The position numbers and the translations under genes are program-made. From positions 1 through 13,105 of the forward strand of contig CALHVB010000099.1 of the NCBI GenBank assembly GCA_938039345.1: a DNA stretch of 13,105 nt. The letters are read 5' to 3'. Positions 1 to 7,896 of this stretch are shown in pieces. The notes under the pieces were generated by a model. The model was given only the letters and a program-made list of their open reading frames with translations, was not told where the DNA came from and searched no databases. Position 1 is the first letter of the stretch. Each line of letters begins with the position of its first letter. This DNA is from an uncultured Sediminicola sp. Its GTDB lineage: Bacteria > Bacteroidota > Bacteroidia > Flavobacteriales > Flavobacteriaceae.

Positions 1-53
1 ACACAAACAGAAAACAATACGCTGGTTAGTATTAAAAGAACTTTTGCTTTCAT
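1..53 (-). CDS. OmpH/Skp-like periplasmic chaperone, first 17 codons only
   Basis: Only the start of this gene lies in the window; it runs off the left edge. An ATG at 53-51 opens a frame reading MKAKVLLILTSVLFSVC, a short basic N-terminus followed by a hydrophobic core, which is a typical signal peptide start. The identity is inferred mainly from position: in Bacteroidota an ompH (skp-like) gene normally follows bamA, and here it follows bamA on the same strand after about 96 bases. Skp/OmpH proteins hold unfolded outer-membrane proteins in the periplasm for BamA. A promoter-like pair of boxes lies just upstream. Another secreted protein or a lipoprotein remains possible, since the mature part is not visible. 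Confidence 0.6.
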   Translation of the reverse strand, partial: MKAKVLLILTSVLFSVC

Positions 54-89
54 TTTTGCTTTCGTTTATTAGTATAGAAAATATCGTGC

Positions 90-120
90 CAAAGTAATTA
101 AACTATTAAAAACAAGCAAA
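90..120 (-). promoter_or_regulatory. candidate promoter of the ompH-like gene
   Basis: Read on the minus strand, TTTG (120-117) is followed after 19 bases by TTACTTTG (97-90). This fits the Bacteroidota -33/-7 pattern TTTG-N19-TAnnTTTG with one mismatch in the -7 box. Initiation would fall near 84 and leave a leader of about 30 bases before the ATG at 53. It suggests the ompH-like gene can be transcribed apart from bamA. Assigned by sequence match only. Confidence 0.45.
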
Positions 121-149
121 TACTATTATGCTATAATTTCTATACATTA

Positions 150-2750
150 TTAAAATTGTTGTCCTATTATAAAATGTGTTTCCCAACCGTTTGCTCCTGG
201 TGTATTAGATATATTATCTTGATCAAATCCATAACCAAAATCTATTCCTAACAAACCAAACGCAGGCATAAATATACGTACCCCTACGCCCGCAGATTTT
301 TTTATTTTAAAAGGATCAAATTCTTGGAAACTTCTAAATGCATTACCTCCTTCTAAAAACGCCAACCCGTATATTGATGCAGATGGTTTTAATGTAAGTG
401 GATATCTAAGTTCCATAGAAAACTTATTATATATAATACCTCCTTCTGACCTTCCTGTTAAGGGGTCTACAGGTGTTAATGATTGGTTTTCATACCCTCT
501 TAATGCAATTGTTTCTCTACCATCTAAAGTAAAATTACCTTGCCCGTCTCCACCAACATAAAAGCGCTCAAAAGCTACATCACCTATATCACTATTATAG
601 TTTCCTAAAAAACCAAACTCAGCATTAGTTCTTAACACCAATTTACCTACTAGGGTTGAATACCAATCTCCTTTAAATTTAACTTTATAAAACTCTAACC
701 ATTTAAAACGTTCTTCTTCCACACTTTCTAACTCCGATGTTTCAGCAGTTGTTAAGGTACGTGTTCTTTGTAAATCTGTTAATTCTTCACTCCTATCTCT
801 TAACCCCTTAAAATCTTTGTTACCAAATAAAGAATAAGGTGGAGTAAATTTTGCTGTTATTTGAAAATTAGAACCTCCTCTAGGGAATATTTGCCCTCCT
901 GATGTTGCATTTCTAGAAATACCTAAAGTATATGATAACGCATTTGATTTTCCATTTCCAAAATTAAACAAGCCAATATTATAATCTTTAAAATTATATA
1001 ACTGATAGCCTATAGAATGGGAAATTGTAAAGAAATCGTCTGGCCATTGTACTCGCTTAGCCAAGCCTAAAGATACTCCTGTAATAGCAAATTGCCTACT
1101 CTTGTCTGGCACAAACCTACCTCTACTATCTCTCTGAGTTAAGAACTGTTGTGTTCTAGATAAAGACATATTAAAACGCACTGGCTTTTTACCTCCCAAC
1201 CAAGGCTCAGAAAAATTAAGGCTATACACCCTAAAAGACCTACTTGCTTGTAAACGTAGTGCCATAGATTGCCCATCACCCATTGGCACGGGCTTATAAG
1301 CTTCCCCGTTGAAAATATTCTTTAAAGAAAAATTATTAAAAGAAAGTCCTAAAGTACCAATAAAACCACCACCACCGTAGCCTCCTTGTAATTCTATTTG
1401 ACTAGATCCAGATTCTACCAAACTATAAGCTACATCTACGGTACCTGCATTAGGATCTGGGTTTTGAATATCTGGTTTTATTTGCTCTGCATCAAAGAAC
1501 CCTAATTGACCCAGTTCTCTAATACTTCTTATGATATCTGACTTGTTATATTTTTGACCTGGTTTTGTTCTTAGTTCTCTAAAAATTACATGGTCATTTG
1601 TTTTATCATTACCCACTACTGTTACATGATCCAGAAACGTTTCTTTTCCTTCTATTATTCTAATTTCGAAGTTAATAGTATCGTTAACTGCAGAAACTTC
1701 TACAGGGTTAATATTAGAAAACAAATACCCGTTATTTTGATATAAACTTGTAACATCTTCTGGGTCTGGCTTAGAGTCATCTGCAATTCGTTTCTTTAAA
1801 AGAACTCCATTGTATGTAGCTCCCTTTTTTATCCCTAAAACACGATTCAAAGTTCTATCAGAATATACTGTATTACCAACAAAATCTATATCTCCAAAGA
1901 AATACTTATTTCCTTCTTCTACTTTAATTTTTACTGTAACATCATTTTCATCTACCCTATATACCGTATCAGAAATAATTCTTGCATCTCTATATCCGTT
2001 TTCAGCATACGCATCTACTAATGAAGTAAGATCTTCTTTAAAATCGTTCTTTATATATTTAGACCTTTTAAAGATTCTATAAAATTTTCTTTTCTTGGTG
2101 TTTTTTAATGCCTTAGCTAGTTTTTTATCTGACAACTGTTCGTTTCCTTCAAAAACAATATCATTAACCTTTACTTTCTCTCCCTTTTTAACATTAACAA
2201 CCATTTTACGAGAGTTGGTTTCAGAAGTATCAACCGCCGTAGCTATAGTAACCTTTGCATTTAAAAAACCTTGCTTTTTATACTTATTCTGAAGGTAATT
2301 TTTAGTGTTAGATATTAAACTCTCCGTTATTTTCTTTCCCTTCTTTAAATCTGTATCCTTTAAAATAGTGGCTAACTTTCCTTTTTTAACACCGTACACC
2401 GTTACATCAGATAAGGAAGGACGTTCTTTTATATTTAACTCTAAAAATACATTATCACCCTCTACCTTTGTAATATAAAAATTGATATCACTAAACAACT
2501 CTAAACCCCAAAGTTTCTTAATTATAGCACTTATTTCTTCTCCAGGCAATGTTATTGGCTGCCCTTTTCTAAGACCTGTATACGTTTTTACTGTTTGTTC
2601 GTTGTAACTTTTTAATCCGGTTACCTCTATACCTCCTAATATATACTTTTTACCATTTTCATAGGAAACTTGTTGTCCATAAGAAAATACTGTTATAAAA
2701 AATAATAGGATTGTTGTAGTTAGGGATTCAAAGGACATGAATCTTTTCAT
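150..2750 (-). CDS. bamA: BamA, outer-membrane protein assembly factor (Omp85 family)
   Basis: Core subunit of the BAM machine, which folds and inserts beta-barrel proteins into the outer membrane. The protein (866 aa from the ATG at 2750) has a signal peptide ending near FSYG|QQ. Five POTRA-like repeats follow up to about residue 440, each with a pattern like IEVTGL, VTVYGV, IVFEGN, IDFVGN or VTVVGN. A 16-strand-type barrel starts after a glycine-rich GGYGGGGF stretch. The conserved loop-6 motif is present as RGY (about 751-753), and the protein ends in phenylalanine, as expected for the barrel beta-signal. A TTG at 2783 in the same frame would overlap uppS by 29 bases. The ATG at 2750, four bases after the uppS stop, is preferred because it puts the signal peptide at the N-terminus; a second ATG at 2738 is also possible. 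The gene sits between uppS and an ompH-like gene, the usual Bacteroidota order. Confidence 0.95.
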   Translation of the reverse strand: MKRFMSFESLTTTILLFFITVFSYGQQVSYENGKKYILGGIEVTGLKSYNEQTVKTYTGLRKGQPITLPGEEISAIIKKLWGLELFSDINFYITKVEGDNVFLELNIKERPSLSDVTVYGVKKGKLATILKDTDLKKGKKITESLISNTKNYLQNKYKKQGFLNAKVTIATAVDTSETNSRKMVVNVKKGEKVKVNDIVFEGNEQLSDKKLAKALKNTKKRKFYRIFKRSKYIKNDFKEDLTSLVDAYAENGYRDARIISDTVYRVDENDVTVKIKVEEGNKYFFGDIDFVGNTVYSDRTLNRVLGIKKGATYNGVLLKKRIADDSKPDPEDVTSLYQNNGYLFSNINPVEVSAVNDTINFEIRIIEGKETFLDHVTVVGNDKTNDHVIFRELRTKPGQKYNKSDIIRSIRELGQLGFFDAEQIKPDIQNPDPNAGTVDVAYSLVESGSSQIELQGGYGGGGFIGTLGLSFNNFSLKNIFNGEAYKPVPMGDGQSMALRLQASRSFRVYSLNFSEPWLGGKKPVRFNMSLSRTQQFLTQRDSRGRFVPDKSRQFAITGVSLGLAKRVQWPDDFFTISHSIGYQLYNFKDYNIGLFNFGNGKSNALSYTLGISRNATSGGQIFPRGGSNFQITAKFTPPYSLFGNKDFKGLRDRSEELTDLQRTRTLTTAETSELESVEEERFKWLEFYKVKFKGDWYSTLVGKLVLRTNAEFGFLGNYNSDIGDVAFERFYVGGDGQGNFTLDGRETIALRGYENQSLTPVDPLTGRSEGGIIYNKFSMELRYPLTLKPSASIYGLAFLEGGNAFRSFQEFDPFKIKKSAGVGVRIFMPAFGLLGIDFGYGFDQDNISNTPGANGWETHFIIGQQF

Positions 2751-2754
2751 ATCT

Positions 2755-3498
2755 CTAGTTAAGTTGTTCGCTCGTTTTTCCAAATCTTCGTTCTCTGTTT
2801 TGGTAATTTATAATTGCGCCTACCAAATGGTGCTCTTTAAAATCTGGCCAAAGTACATCTATAAAATATAACTCCGCATAGGCTATCTGCCAAAGTAAAA
2901 AATTACTTATTCTATGCTCACCGCTGGTACGAATAAGCAAGTCTACATCTGGCAAATTGTGCGTGTAAAGATGGGTATTTATAATGGTTTCATCAATATT
3001 TTCAGGAGAAATTATATTATTTTTAACTTTGACACTTATGTTTTTTATAGCATTTACAAGCTCTTCTCTAGACCCATAACTTAATGCCAAAGTTAAAGTC
3101 ATACCAGTGTTTTCACTGGTTTTAGCTATAACTTCCTTAATCTCTTTTTGAGCTTTCCCGGGTAAAGATTCTAAATTCCCGATTGTATTAAAACAAATGT
3201 TGTTTTTGTTAAGAGTTTTAACTTCTTTACGTAATGAAGAAACCAAAAGTCGCATTAAAGTCTCTACTTCTAGCTTAGGTCTATTCCAATTTTCGGTAGA
3301 AAAAGTATATAGCGTAAGATACTTTATACCTATTTTGGCACAACTCTCTACTGTAGACCTTACTGTTTTAACCCCATTTTCATGCCCGAACACTCGTAAT
3401 TTACCTTTACCTTTTGCCCATCTTCCATTACCATCCATGATAATAGCTAAATGCTTGGGTAAATTTAATTTATTAATTTCTTCTATTGTGTTATTCAT
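2755..3498 (-). CDS. uppS: isoprenyl transferase (undecaprenyl diphosphate synthase, UppS)
   Basis: Cis-prenyltransferase that adds isopentenyl units to farnesyl diphosphate, giving undecaprenyl diphosphate, the lipid carrier for peptidoglycan and surface glycans; cytosolic and membrane-associated. The 247-aa length is normal for the family. Visible signatures are HLAIIMDGNGRWA with the metal-binding Asp22, FSTENWNRP (66-74), and RTSGEHRISNFLLWQ with AYAE (190-209), which bind diphosphate and Mg. The start at 3498 follows the porG stop after six bases, and the stop lies four bases before bamA, so porG, uppS and bamA are very probably co-transcribed. All key residues appear present. Confidence 0.96.
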   Translation of the reverse strand: MNNTIEEINKLNLPKHLAIIMDGNGRWAKGKGKLRVFGHENGVKTVRSTVESCAKIGIKYLTLYTFSTENWNRPKLEVETLMRLLVSSLRKEVKTLNKNNICFNTIGNLESLPGKAQKEIKEVIAKTSENTGMTLTLALSYGSREELVNAIKNISVKVKNNIISPENIDETIINTHLYTHNLPDVDLLIRTSGEHRISNFLLWQIAYAELYFIDVLWPDFKEHHLVGAIINYQNRERRFGKTSEQLN

Positions 3499-3504
3499 AT
3501 TTTG

Positions 3505-4212
3505 TTACTCAAAACAATCGGAACAGGGTTTTCTTCCAAAAGTATAGGTTAATGTGAGTCCTGAAAAAACATACCAATCATCACTTAAAATATTTCCAAT
3601 TCTTGGTTCAAAAGGTATTCCATTAATATCTACCAATTCTAATTTTTCAGGATTACTAGCATCTAAATTGTCCGTGAAGGTATATCTTGCTCCTATTTCT
3701 CCTCCTAATATTAAAAACTGACTTATTCTTTTTTTAAAACCAACTACCATTGGTATTGCAAATGTACCATCTTTTTGATTTGCATCTTGCAAGACACCTA
3801 CATCAAAATAATTATAATCGTATCTAAAATAAGTTATACCTGTATACAAATACGGTGTAAATGCAGGTCCTAACTTATGTAAATTATACTCTACAAAATT
3901 CACTTCTAAACCTGCTGAAAATTCTAATACAGAATTTTTCACCAATAACTTTCTCTGCTCCCTAGACGATATACTAGATTTAGAATCATCTGCGGTAAAC
4001 TCCCCATACATTATACTGGCTCTCCAAGCATATCGCTTACTCTTATTCCACTTAAACAAACCTCCAAAAGCGGGTCCAGAAGGCAATATAAAATTAGTTC
4101 TTCCAACATCACCAATATTATTTGTTCCTCCTGCAAAAACACCTACTTCATAAGTCTGCGCATTTATTGCTCCAAAAAACAACATTAAACCTATTACAAC
4201 AAATAATCTCAT
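3505..4212 (-). CDS. porG: PorG-type outer-membrane protein of the type IX secretion system (DUF6089 family)
   Basis: A 235-aa predicted outer-membrane barrel. MRLFVVIGLMLFFGAINA|Q is a clear signal peptide. The mature protein alternates short beta-rich, aromatic-ending segments (for example YEVGVFAGG, LYTGITYFRYDYNYF, LILGGEIGARYTF, YVFSGLTLTYTF) and ends in CSDCFE. The family call rests on this pattern and on position: in Porphyromonas gingivalis porG is followed by uppS, bamA and ompH genes, exactly as here. PorG is known there as an outer-membrane partner of the PorK/PorN ring of type IX secretion. The frame extends to a TTG at 4239, but the ATG at 4212 places the signal peptide correctly. 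A -7 box matching TAnnTTTG lies just upstream, so it probably heads the porG-uppS-bamA unit. A generic DUF6089 barrel without a secretion role is the alternative. Confidence 0.82.
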   Translation of the reverse strand: MRLFVVIGLMLFFGAINAQTYEVGVFAGGTNNIGDVGRTNFILPSGPAFGGLFKWNKSKRYAWRASIMYGEFTADDSKSSISSREQRKLLVKNSVLEFSAGLEVNFVEYNLHKLGPAFTPYLYTGITYFRYDYNYFDVGVLQDANQKDGTFAIPMVVGFKKRISQFLILGGEIGARYTFTDNLDASNPEKLELVDINGIPFEPRIGNILSDDWYVFSGLTLTYTFGRKPCSDCFE

Positions 4213-4227
4213 AAAATTTAAAGTTTG

Positions 4228-4235
4228 CAAATATA
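4228..4235 (-). promoter_or_regulatory. candidate -7 promoter box for porG-uppS-bamA
   Basis: On the minus strand TATATTTG (4235-4228) is an exact match to the Bacteroidota -7 consensus TAnnTTTG and stands 15 bases before the porG ATG. A -33 element at the proper 20-base distance is only TTA rather than TTG. The surrounding 111-base gap after nadK is AT-rich and holds no gene and no evident hairpin terminator, so some transcription may also enter from nadK. The short leader this predicts, under ten bases from a usual start point, is a point against it. Confidence 0.4.
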
Positions 4236-4323
4236 ACAATTACAGGATATTACACTAATTATTATATTCATGTTCTCTTTTTGATAAACATATTTTAACT
4301 TTATTTATTGTTTCAAAAGGGTT

Positions 4324-5205
4324 TCAATTACGCTTATCTTCTCCCCACAATAATTTATTTCTCAATGTTTTAAGAAAACTCTCTGAAGTATACTCTACCA
4401 TTTTAACTGTAAAACCAGCTTTTTTTATCACAATTTCTCTACCATTTTCTATGGCTATAATTCTAGAATCTAAAGAAACCAAATGACTTTCTTCTCTACC
4501 AGACACGCGTAACCTAATAACTGTATCGTCTGAAACCACTAAAGGTCTGGCATTTAAATTATGAGGTGCAATAGGAGTTAGAACTAATGATTTTGCTGTT
4601 GGCTCTATTACTGGCCCTCCACAACTAAGCGAATACCCTGTAGAACCCGTAGGTGTAGAAACAATAAGCCCATCTGCCCAATACGATGTTAAATACTCAT
4701 CATTTAAATGAGTTTCTACTGTAATCATAGAAGTGGTATCCTTTCTACTTATTGTAACTTCATTTAATGCAAAATTTAAACCTCCAAAATTTTCCATATT
4801 CCAATCTGCACTAACTTCTACAAGACTTCTTTCTACTATGGTATATGCTCCGGAAACAAACTCTTTTACCAATTTCCTTACATTCTCTTTATTAAATGTT
4901 GACAAGAAACCCAAACGTCCTGTATTAACACCAATTATTGGCACTTCTAACTCTCTTACATAAGTTACAGCTCTTAATATGGTACCATCACCACCAAAAC
5001 TTACAAACAAATCAAAAGAACTATCCAAACCTTTTGTTTCTGTAAAAACATCATACAAACCCACATCTTGGTGCGTAGATAAAAATGTGTAAAACTCCTC
5101 TTCTATATAGGTTTTAGCTTTTTCTTTATTTAACTCATCTAAAAGAGCTACAACATAAGCTAATGTCTCCTCATTATACGTTTTACCGTAAATCGCTACC
5201 TTCAT
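4324..5205 (-). CDS. nadK: NAD kinase
   Basis: Phosphorylates NAD to NADP using ATP or polyphosphate; a cytosolic enzyme and the only route to NADP in most bacteria. The 293-aa protein has the diagnostic GGDGT motif (71-75, Asp73 catalytic), NTGRLGFL (94-101), the NE pair (148-149), and the glycine-rich DG...TPTGSTGYSLSCGGP segment (178-198) that binds NAD. Length is normal. The start codon lies eight bases after the stop of the CBS-domain gene, so the two are almost certainly one transcription unit. An 11-base-period direct repeat of GTTTCAA (4310-4316 and 4321-4327) covers the stop codon; it looks incidental. Confidence 0.97.
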   Translation of the reverse strand: MKVAIYGKTYNEETLAYVVALLDELNKEKAKTYIEEEFYTFLSTHQDVGLYDVFTETKGLDSSFDLFVSFGGDGTILRAVTYVRELEVPIIGVNTGRLGFLSTFNKENVRKLVKEFVSGAYTIVERSLVEVSADWNMENFGGLNFALNEVTISRKDTTSMITVETHLNDEYLTSYWADGLIVSTPTGSTGYSLSCGGPVIEPTAKSLVLTPIAPHNLNARPLVVSDDTVIRLRVSGREESHLVSLDSRIIAIENGREIVIKKAGFTVKMVEYTSESFLKTLRNKLLWGEDKRN

Positions 5206-5213
5206 ATTCTTTA

Positions 5214-5870
5214 TTATACGTTTAAATATTTATCTAAATAATCTGATCGTTGTTTTAAATCTTCTAAAAATTGATCATCACCATTACCAAATAAAATATT
5301 ATAATTATAACGCCTAAAGCTTTGTAAAATCTCATTCATGTTGGTTGTTCCCATCTTTATAGTTATCTGAACAACATCATTTTCAGTACCCGTTATAAAA
5401 CCGCCCAACAATTTTGTATTATTACTTTCTACAATTTGCGCAATTTCACTAAAAGAATAGTCTTTTACTCCTTTAGCAATAACTAAAATACTTCCTGGTT
5501 CTGTAAAAAATGGGGTATCTATAAACACACTTACCACATCAGCAATATCATAATACCCTAAAACTTGGTCTTTTTCGTTTAAAACTGGCACCAAATTAGC
5601 TTCATTTCTAGCAAAAGCCTCTAAAACATCTAACCATGATGTTTCTTTACGCACAAAAAAAGATTCAAAATTATACTTATAATCCTCAATCTTCTTGTTT
5701 ACCTCAAAAACCTCTAAATCATTTTCATTTAATAAGCCCAGCAACCTGTTATCTTCTACAATTGCTACATGTGAAAAGGTGGTATCATTAAAAAACTTAA
5801 TTGCATTTTCTATGGGTTCTCCAACGGTAAACATTGGAATTGTATTATTAATATTTGATTGAATCTGCAT
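5214..5870 (-). CDS. CBS-domain protein with a possible ACT-like C-terminal domain
   Basis: A 218-aa soluble protein with two CBS motifs. The first covers about residues 8-58, with HVAIVEDNRLLGLLNENDL. The second covers about 68-118, with LVPVLNEKDQVLGYYDIADV. CBS pairs usually bind adenosine-containing ligands such as AMP, ATP, SAM or NAD(P). The remaining C-terminal part (about 125-205) has a beta-alpha-beta-like layout, ILVIAKGV...SFSEIAQIVESNNTKLLGGFITG...VVQITIKM, which resembles an ACT fold; this is a tentative reading. No catalytic domain is present. Its placement eight bases upstream of nadK suggests a sensor or regulator tied to NADP supply, which is inference. It diverges from pdxJ across a 94-base spacer. 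Confidence 0.85.
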   Translation of the reverse strand: MQIQSNINNTIPMFTVGEPIENAIKFFNDTTFSHVAIVEDNRLLGLLNENDLEVFEVNKKIEDYKYNFESFFVRKETSWLDVLEAFARNEANLVPVLNEKDQVLGYYDIADVVSVFIDTPFFTEPGSILVIAKGVKDYSFSEIAQIVESNNTKLLGGFITGTENDVVQITIKMGTTNMNEILQSFRRYNYNILFGNGDDQFLEDLKQRSDYLDKYLNV

Positions 5871-5922
5871 AACTTAAAAATATAATGCAAAATACTAATT
5901 TTAAATCGCAAAAAGCGACCCT

Positions 5923-5938
5923 TAACTTTGTATTTTTG
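5923..5938 (+). promoter_or_regulatory. candidate pdxJ promoter, two tandem -7 boxes
   Basis: TAACTTTG (5923-5930) and TATTTTTG (5931-5938) both match the Bacteroidota -7 consensus TAnnTTTG exactly and sit back to back. The likely start points give leaders of roughly 20-30 bases before the pdxJ ATG at 5965. The -33 region contains only T-rich sequence (about 5899-5902), not a clear TTTG. The spacer is shared with the divergent CBS/nadK genes, for which I see only an imperfect box (TATTTTG on the minus strand). Confidence 0.5.
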
Positions 5939-5964
5939 TTATTGTTTTAAACTCTTTTAAAAAA

Positions 5965-6678
5965 ATGACTAAATTAAGCGTAAACGTTAATAAAATAGCT
6001 ACTTTACGAAATTCTAGAGGTGGAGACACTCCTAACTTAGTAAAAGTAACATCGGATATAGAAGCTTTTGGAGCAGAAGGAATTACAATACACCCAAGAC
6101 CAGACGAAAGACATATTAGATACCAGGATACAAGAGATTTAAAAAAAATTGTTACTACAGAATTTAATATAGAAGGAAATCCTATTCCTAAATTTATAGA
6201 CTTAGTTTTAGAAACGAAACCTACACAAGTTACTCTAGTACCAGATGGTATTGATGCTATAACATCGAATGCAGGTTGGGATACAATTACTAACAAAGAT
6301 TTTTTAACGGAGGTTATTAGTACGTTTAAAAAAAACGGAATTAGAACTTCCATTTTTGTAGATGCAGACATAAAAATGATTGAAGGAGCTGCATTAACTG
6401 GTACCGACCGAATAGAATTATATACTGAAAGCTACGCCAAAGACTACGAAAAAGGCAATAAAAATAGCGTAACTGCTTTTACAGAAGCTGCAAAAGTAGC
6501 TTCTAAATTAAACTTAGGAATTAATGCTGGTCATGATTTAAATCTAGATAACATTAAATACTTTAAAGACAATATTCCTAACCTACTAGAAGTATCTATA
6601 GGACATGCACTTATTAGCGAATCCTTGTACTTAGGCTTAGAAAACGTAGTAAACATGTATTTAAATAAATTAAAATAA
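5965..6678 (+). CDS. pdxJ: pyridoxine 5'-phosphate synthase
   Basis: Last ring-forming step of DXP-dependent vitamin B6 synthesis: condenses 3-amino-2-oxopropyl phosphate with 1-deoxyxylulose 5-phosphate to give pyridoxine 5'-phosphate; a cytosolic TIM barrel. The protein has 237 aa, normal for the family. Visible signatures are VNVNKIATLRNSRGG near the start, ITIHPRPDERHI (40-51) with His43, Arg45 and His50, Glu70 in NIE (matching E. coli Glu72), Glu151, INAGHDLN with His190, and SIGHALI with His214. The N-terminal motif has Asn-Lys where E. coli has Asp-His. The loop LVPDGIDAITSNAGWD replaces the E. coli LVPEKRQEVTTEGGLD; I take both as lineage variants rather than loss of function. The stop codon overlaps the next gene's start as TAATG. 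Confidence 0.95.
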   Translation: MTKLSVNVNKIATLRNSRGGDTPNLVKVTSDIEAFGAEGITIHPRPDERHIRYQDTRDLKKIVTTEFNIEGNPIPKFIDLVLETKPTQVTLVPDGIDAITSNAGWDTITNKDFLTEVISTFKKNGIRTSIFVDADIKMIEGAALTGTDRIELYTESYAKDYEKGNKNSVTAFTEAAKVASKLNLGINAGHDLNLDNIKYFKDNIPNLLEVSIGHALISESLYLGLENVVNMYLNKLK

Positions 6679-7448
6679 TGCAACTATTACACTCTAATAT
6701 TATTGGCGAAGGCAAGCCTTTTTTAATTCTTCATGGATTTTTAGGCATGTCTGATAACTGGAAAACTCTAGGAAAACAATATGCTACTCAAGGTTACGAA
6801 GTACATTTAGTAGACCAGCGAAATCATGGCAAAAGCTTTCATTCAGATGATTTTAATTACGATTACCTAACAGAAGACATCTATAACTACTGCCAGCACT
6901 ACAAACTCTCAAATATTATATTGTTAGGACATTCTATGGGAGGCAAAACAGCTATGCAGGTTGCTACCAAATATCCAGAATTAGTAGCAAAATTAATTGT
7001 AGCAGATATTGCTCCAAAATACTATCCTCCTCATCATAACATTATTATAAATGCCTTAACAAACCTTAAACCAGAATTACTAAGCTCTAGAAAAGAAGCC
7101 GATGCTAAACTAGCCCTAGAGATTACAGATTTTGGCACACGACAGTTCTTATTAAAAAACTTATACTGGAAAGAAAAAGAAATGCTTGGCTTACGCATTA
7201 ACCTAGACATCCTAAGCAACAAAATGGAAGAAATAGGCGAAAACATAGCAGCAACAGAGACTTACAATAAGCCTACACTTTTTTTAAGAGGAGACCGTTC
7301 AGAATACATATCTCCTCATGATTTCGACACTATACAACTACATTTTCCAATGGCAAAAGTAGCAACTATAGATAATGCAGGACATTGGTTACATGCAGAA
7401 AATCCTAAACAATTTTATAGCAAATCGCTAGAATTTATTATCTCGTAA
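6678..7448 (+). CDS. alpha/beta hydrolase, YbfF-like esterase
   Basis: A 256-aa soluble serine hydrolase. The fold markers are all present: HGFLG (19-23) for the oxyanion hole, DQRNHGKS (46-53), nucleophile Ser86 in GHSMGGK, DIAPKYY after strand 6, acid Asp206 in RGDRSEY, and His236 in AGHWLHAENP. The combination of D-x-RNHG-x-S, GHSMGGK and DIAP with a Y shortly after is the pattern of E. coli YbfF, an acyl-ester/thioesterase-like enzyme of uncertain natural substrate. Its ATG shares one base with the pdxJ stop, so translation is probably coupled, but no B6-related role is implied by the sequence. Confidence 0.9.
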   Translation: MQLLHSNIIGEGKPFLILHGFLGMSDNWKTLGKQYATQGYEVHLVDQRNHGKSFHSDDFNYDYLTEDIYNYCQHYKLSNIILLGHSMGGKTAMQVATKYPELVAKLIVADIAPKYYPPHHNIIINALTNLKPELLSSRKEADAKLALEITDFGTRQFLLKNLYWKEKEMLGLRINLDILSNKMEEIGENIAATETYNKPTLFLRGDRSEYISPHDFDTIQLHFPMAKVATIDNAGHWLHAENPKQFYSKSLEFIIS

Positions 7449-7514
7449 TAATATTGTAGTTTTAATAGTATTTATGTTGGCATATTTTTTGTCATAAACA
7501 AACTAAAAAAACAT

Positions 7515-7865
7515 ATGAAATTTATATTAAAAACACTCTTAAGCGCTATTGCCGTTGTTATTTTATCTAAAGTACTACCAGGAGTTGGCGTAGACAGCTA
7601 CACAACAGCTATTATTGTTGCTGTAGTATTAAGTCTTTTAAACTTTATTGTAAAACCAATATTAGTTATACTTACGCTACCAATAACCATTATAACCTTA
7701 GGCTTATTTTTACTAATCGTAAATGCCTTAATTATAGTTTTAGCAGATAGTTTTATTGCTGGTTTTACTGTAAATAGTATCTGGTGGGCACTACTTTTTA
7801 GCCTTCTTTTATCCTTTCTACAATCTATATTATTTTCTATCTTAAAGGAAGATAAAAAAAGATAA
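7515..7865 (+). CDS. small four-helix membrane protein, phage holin family 4 (YvlD-like)
   Basis: A 116-aa, almost entirely hydrophobic protein with about four membrane segments (near 5-22, 28-52, 55-80 and 88-110). A conserved-looking LNFIVKPILVILTLPITIITLGLF core is followed by a short basic tail, KEDKKR. This matches the widespread Phage_holin_4_2 (PF04020, YvlD-like) family, which is chromosomal and not tied to phage in most genomes; its function is unknown. No endolysin or phage gene is nearby, so a lysis role is unlikely. It is separated by 66 bases from the hydrolase gene and could be read through from it, as I see no terminator between them. Confidence 0.82.
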   Translation: MKFILKTLLSAIAVVILSKVLPGVGVDSYTTAIIVAVVLSLLNFIVKPILVILTLPITIITLGLFLLIVNALIIVLADSFIAGFTVNSIWWALLFSLLLSFLQSILFSILKEDKKR

Positions 7866-7896
7866 GTTAGGCTATTGAAATTCAGTATTTTAAAAA

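Noticed and set aside
2751..2783. Longer bamA start at a TTG (2783) overlapping uppS
   Set aside because: The extension would put eleven polar residues before the signal peptide; the ATG at 2750 follows the uppS stop with normal spacing.
4310..4327. GTTTCAA direct repeat at the nadK stop as a regulatory repeat
   Set aside because: It is a two-copy 7-mer in AT-rich sequence that partly encodes the nadK C-terminus; no further copies are seen.
5906..5918. Small TCGC-AAAAA-GCGA hairpin in the CBS/pdxJ spacer as an operator or terminator
   Set aside because: The stem is only 4 bp, is not followed by a T-run, and sits between promoter elements; chance is likely.
6141..6335. Two runs of eight A within pdxJ (6141-6148 and 6328-6335) as programmed frameshift sites
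   Set aside because: The frame is intact through both runs, no downstream alternative product is evident, and such Lys codon runs are expected at this base composition.
5922..6371. Open 149-codon frame on the minus strand opposite pdxJ
   Set aside because: It lies antisense to a well-recognised pdxJ, shows no known motif, and is a compositional by-product of the AT-rich coding strand.
7515..7865. Prophage remnant suggested by the holin-family protein
   Set aside because: No integrase, endolysin, structural gene or att-like repeat is nearby; this family is commonly chromosomal and the surrounding genes are housekeeping.
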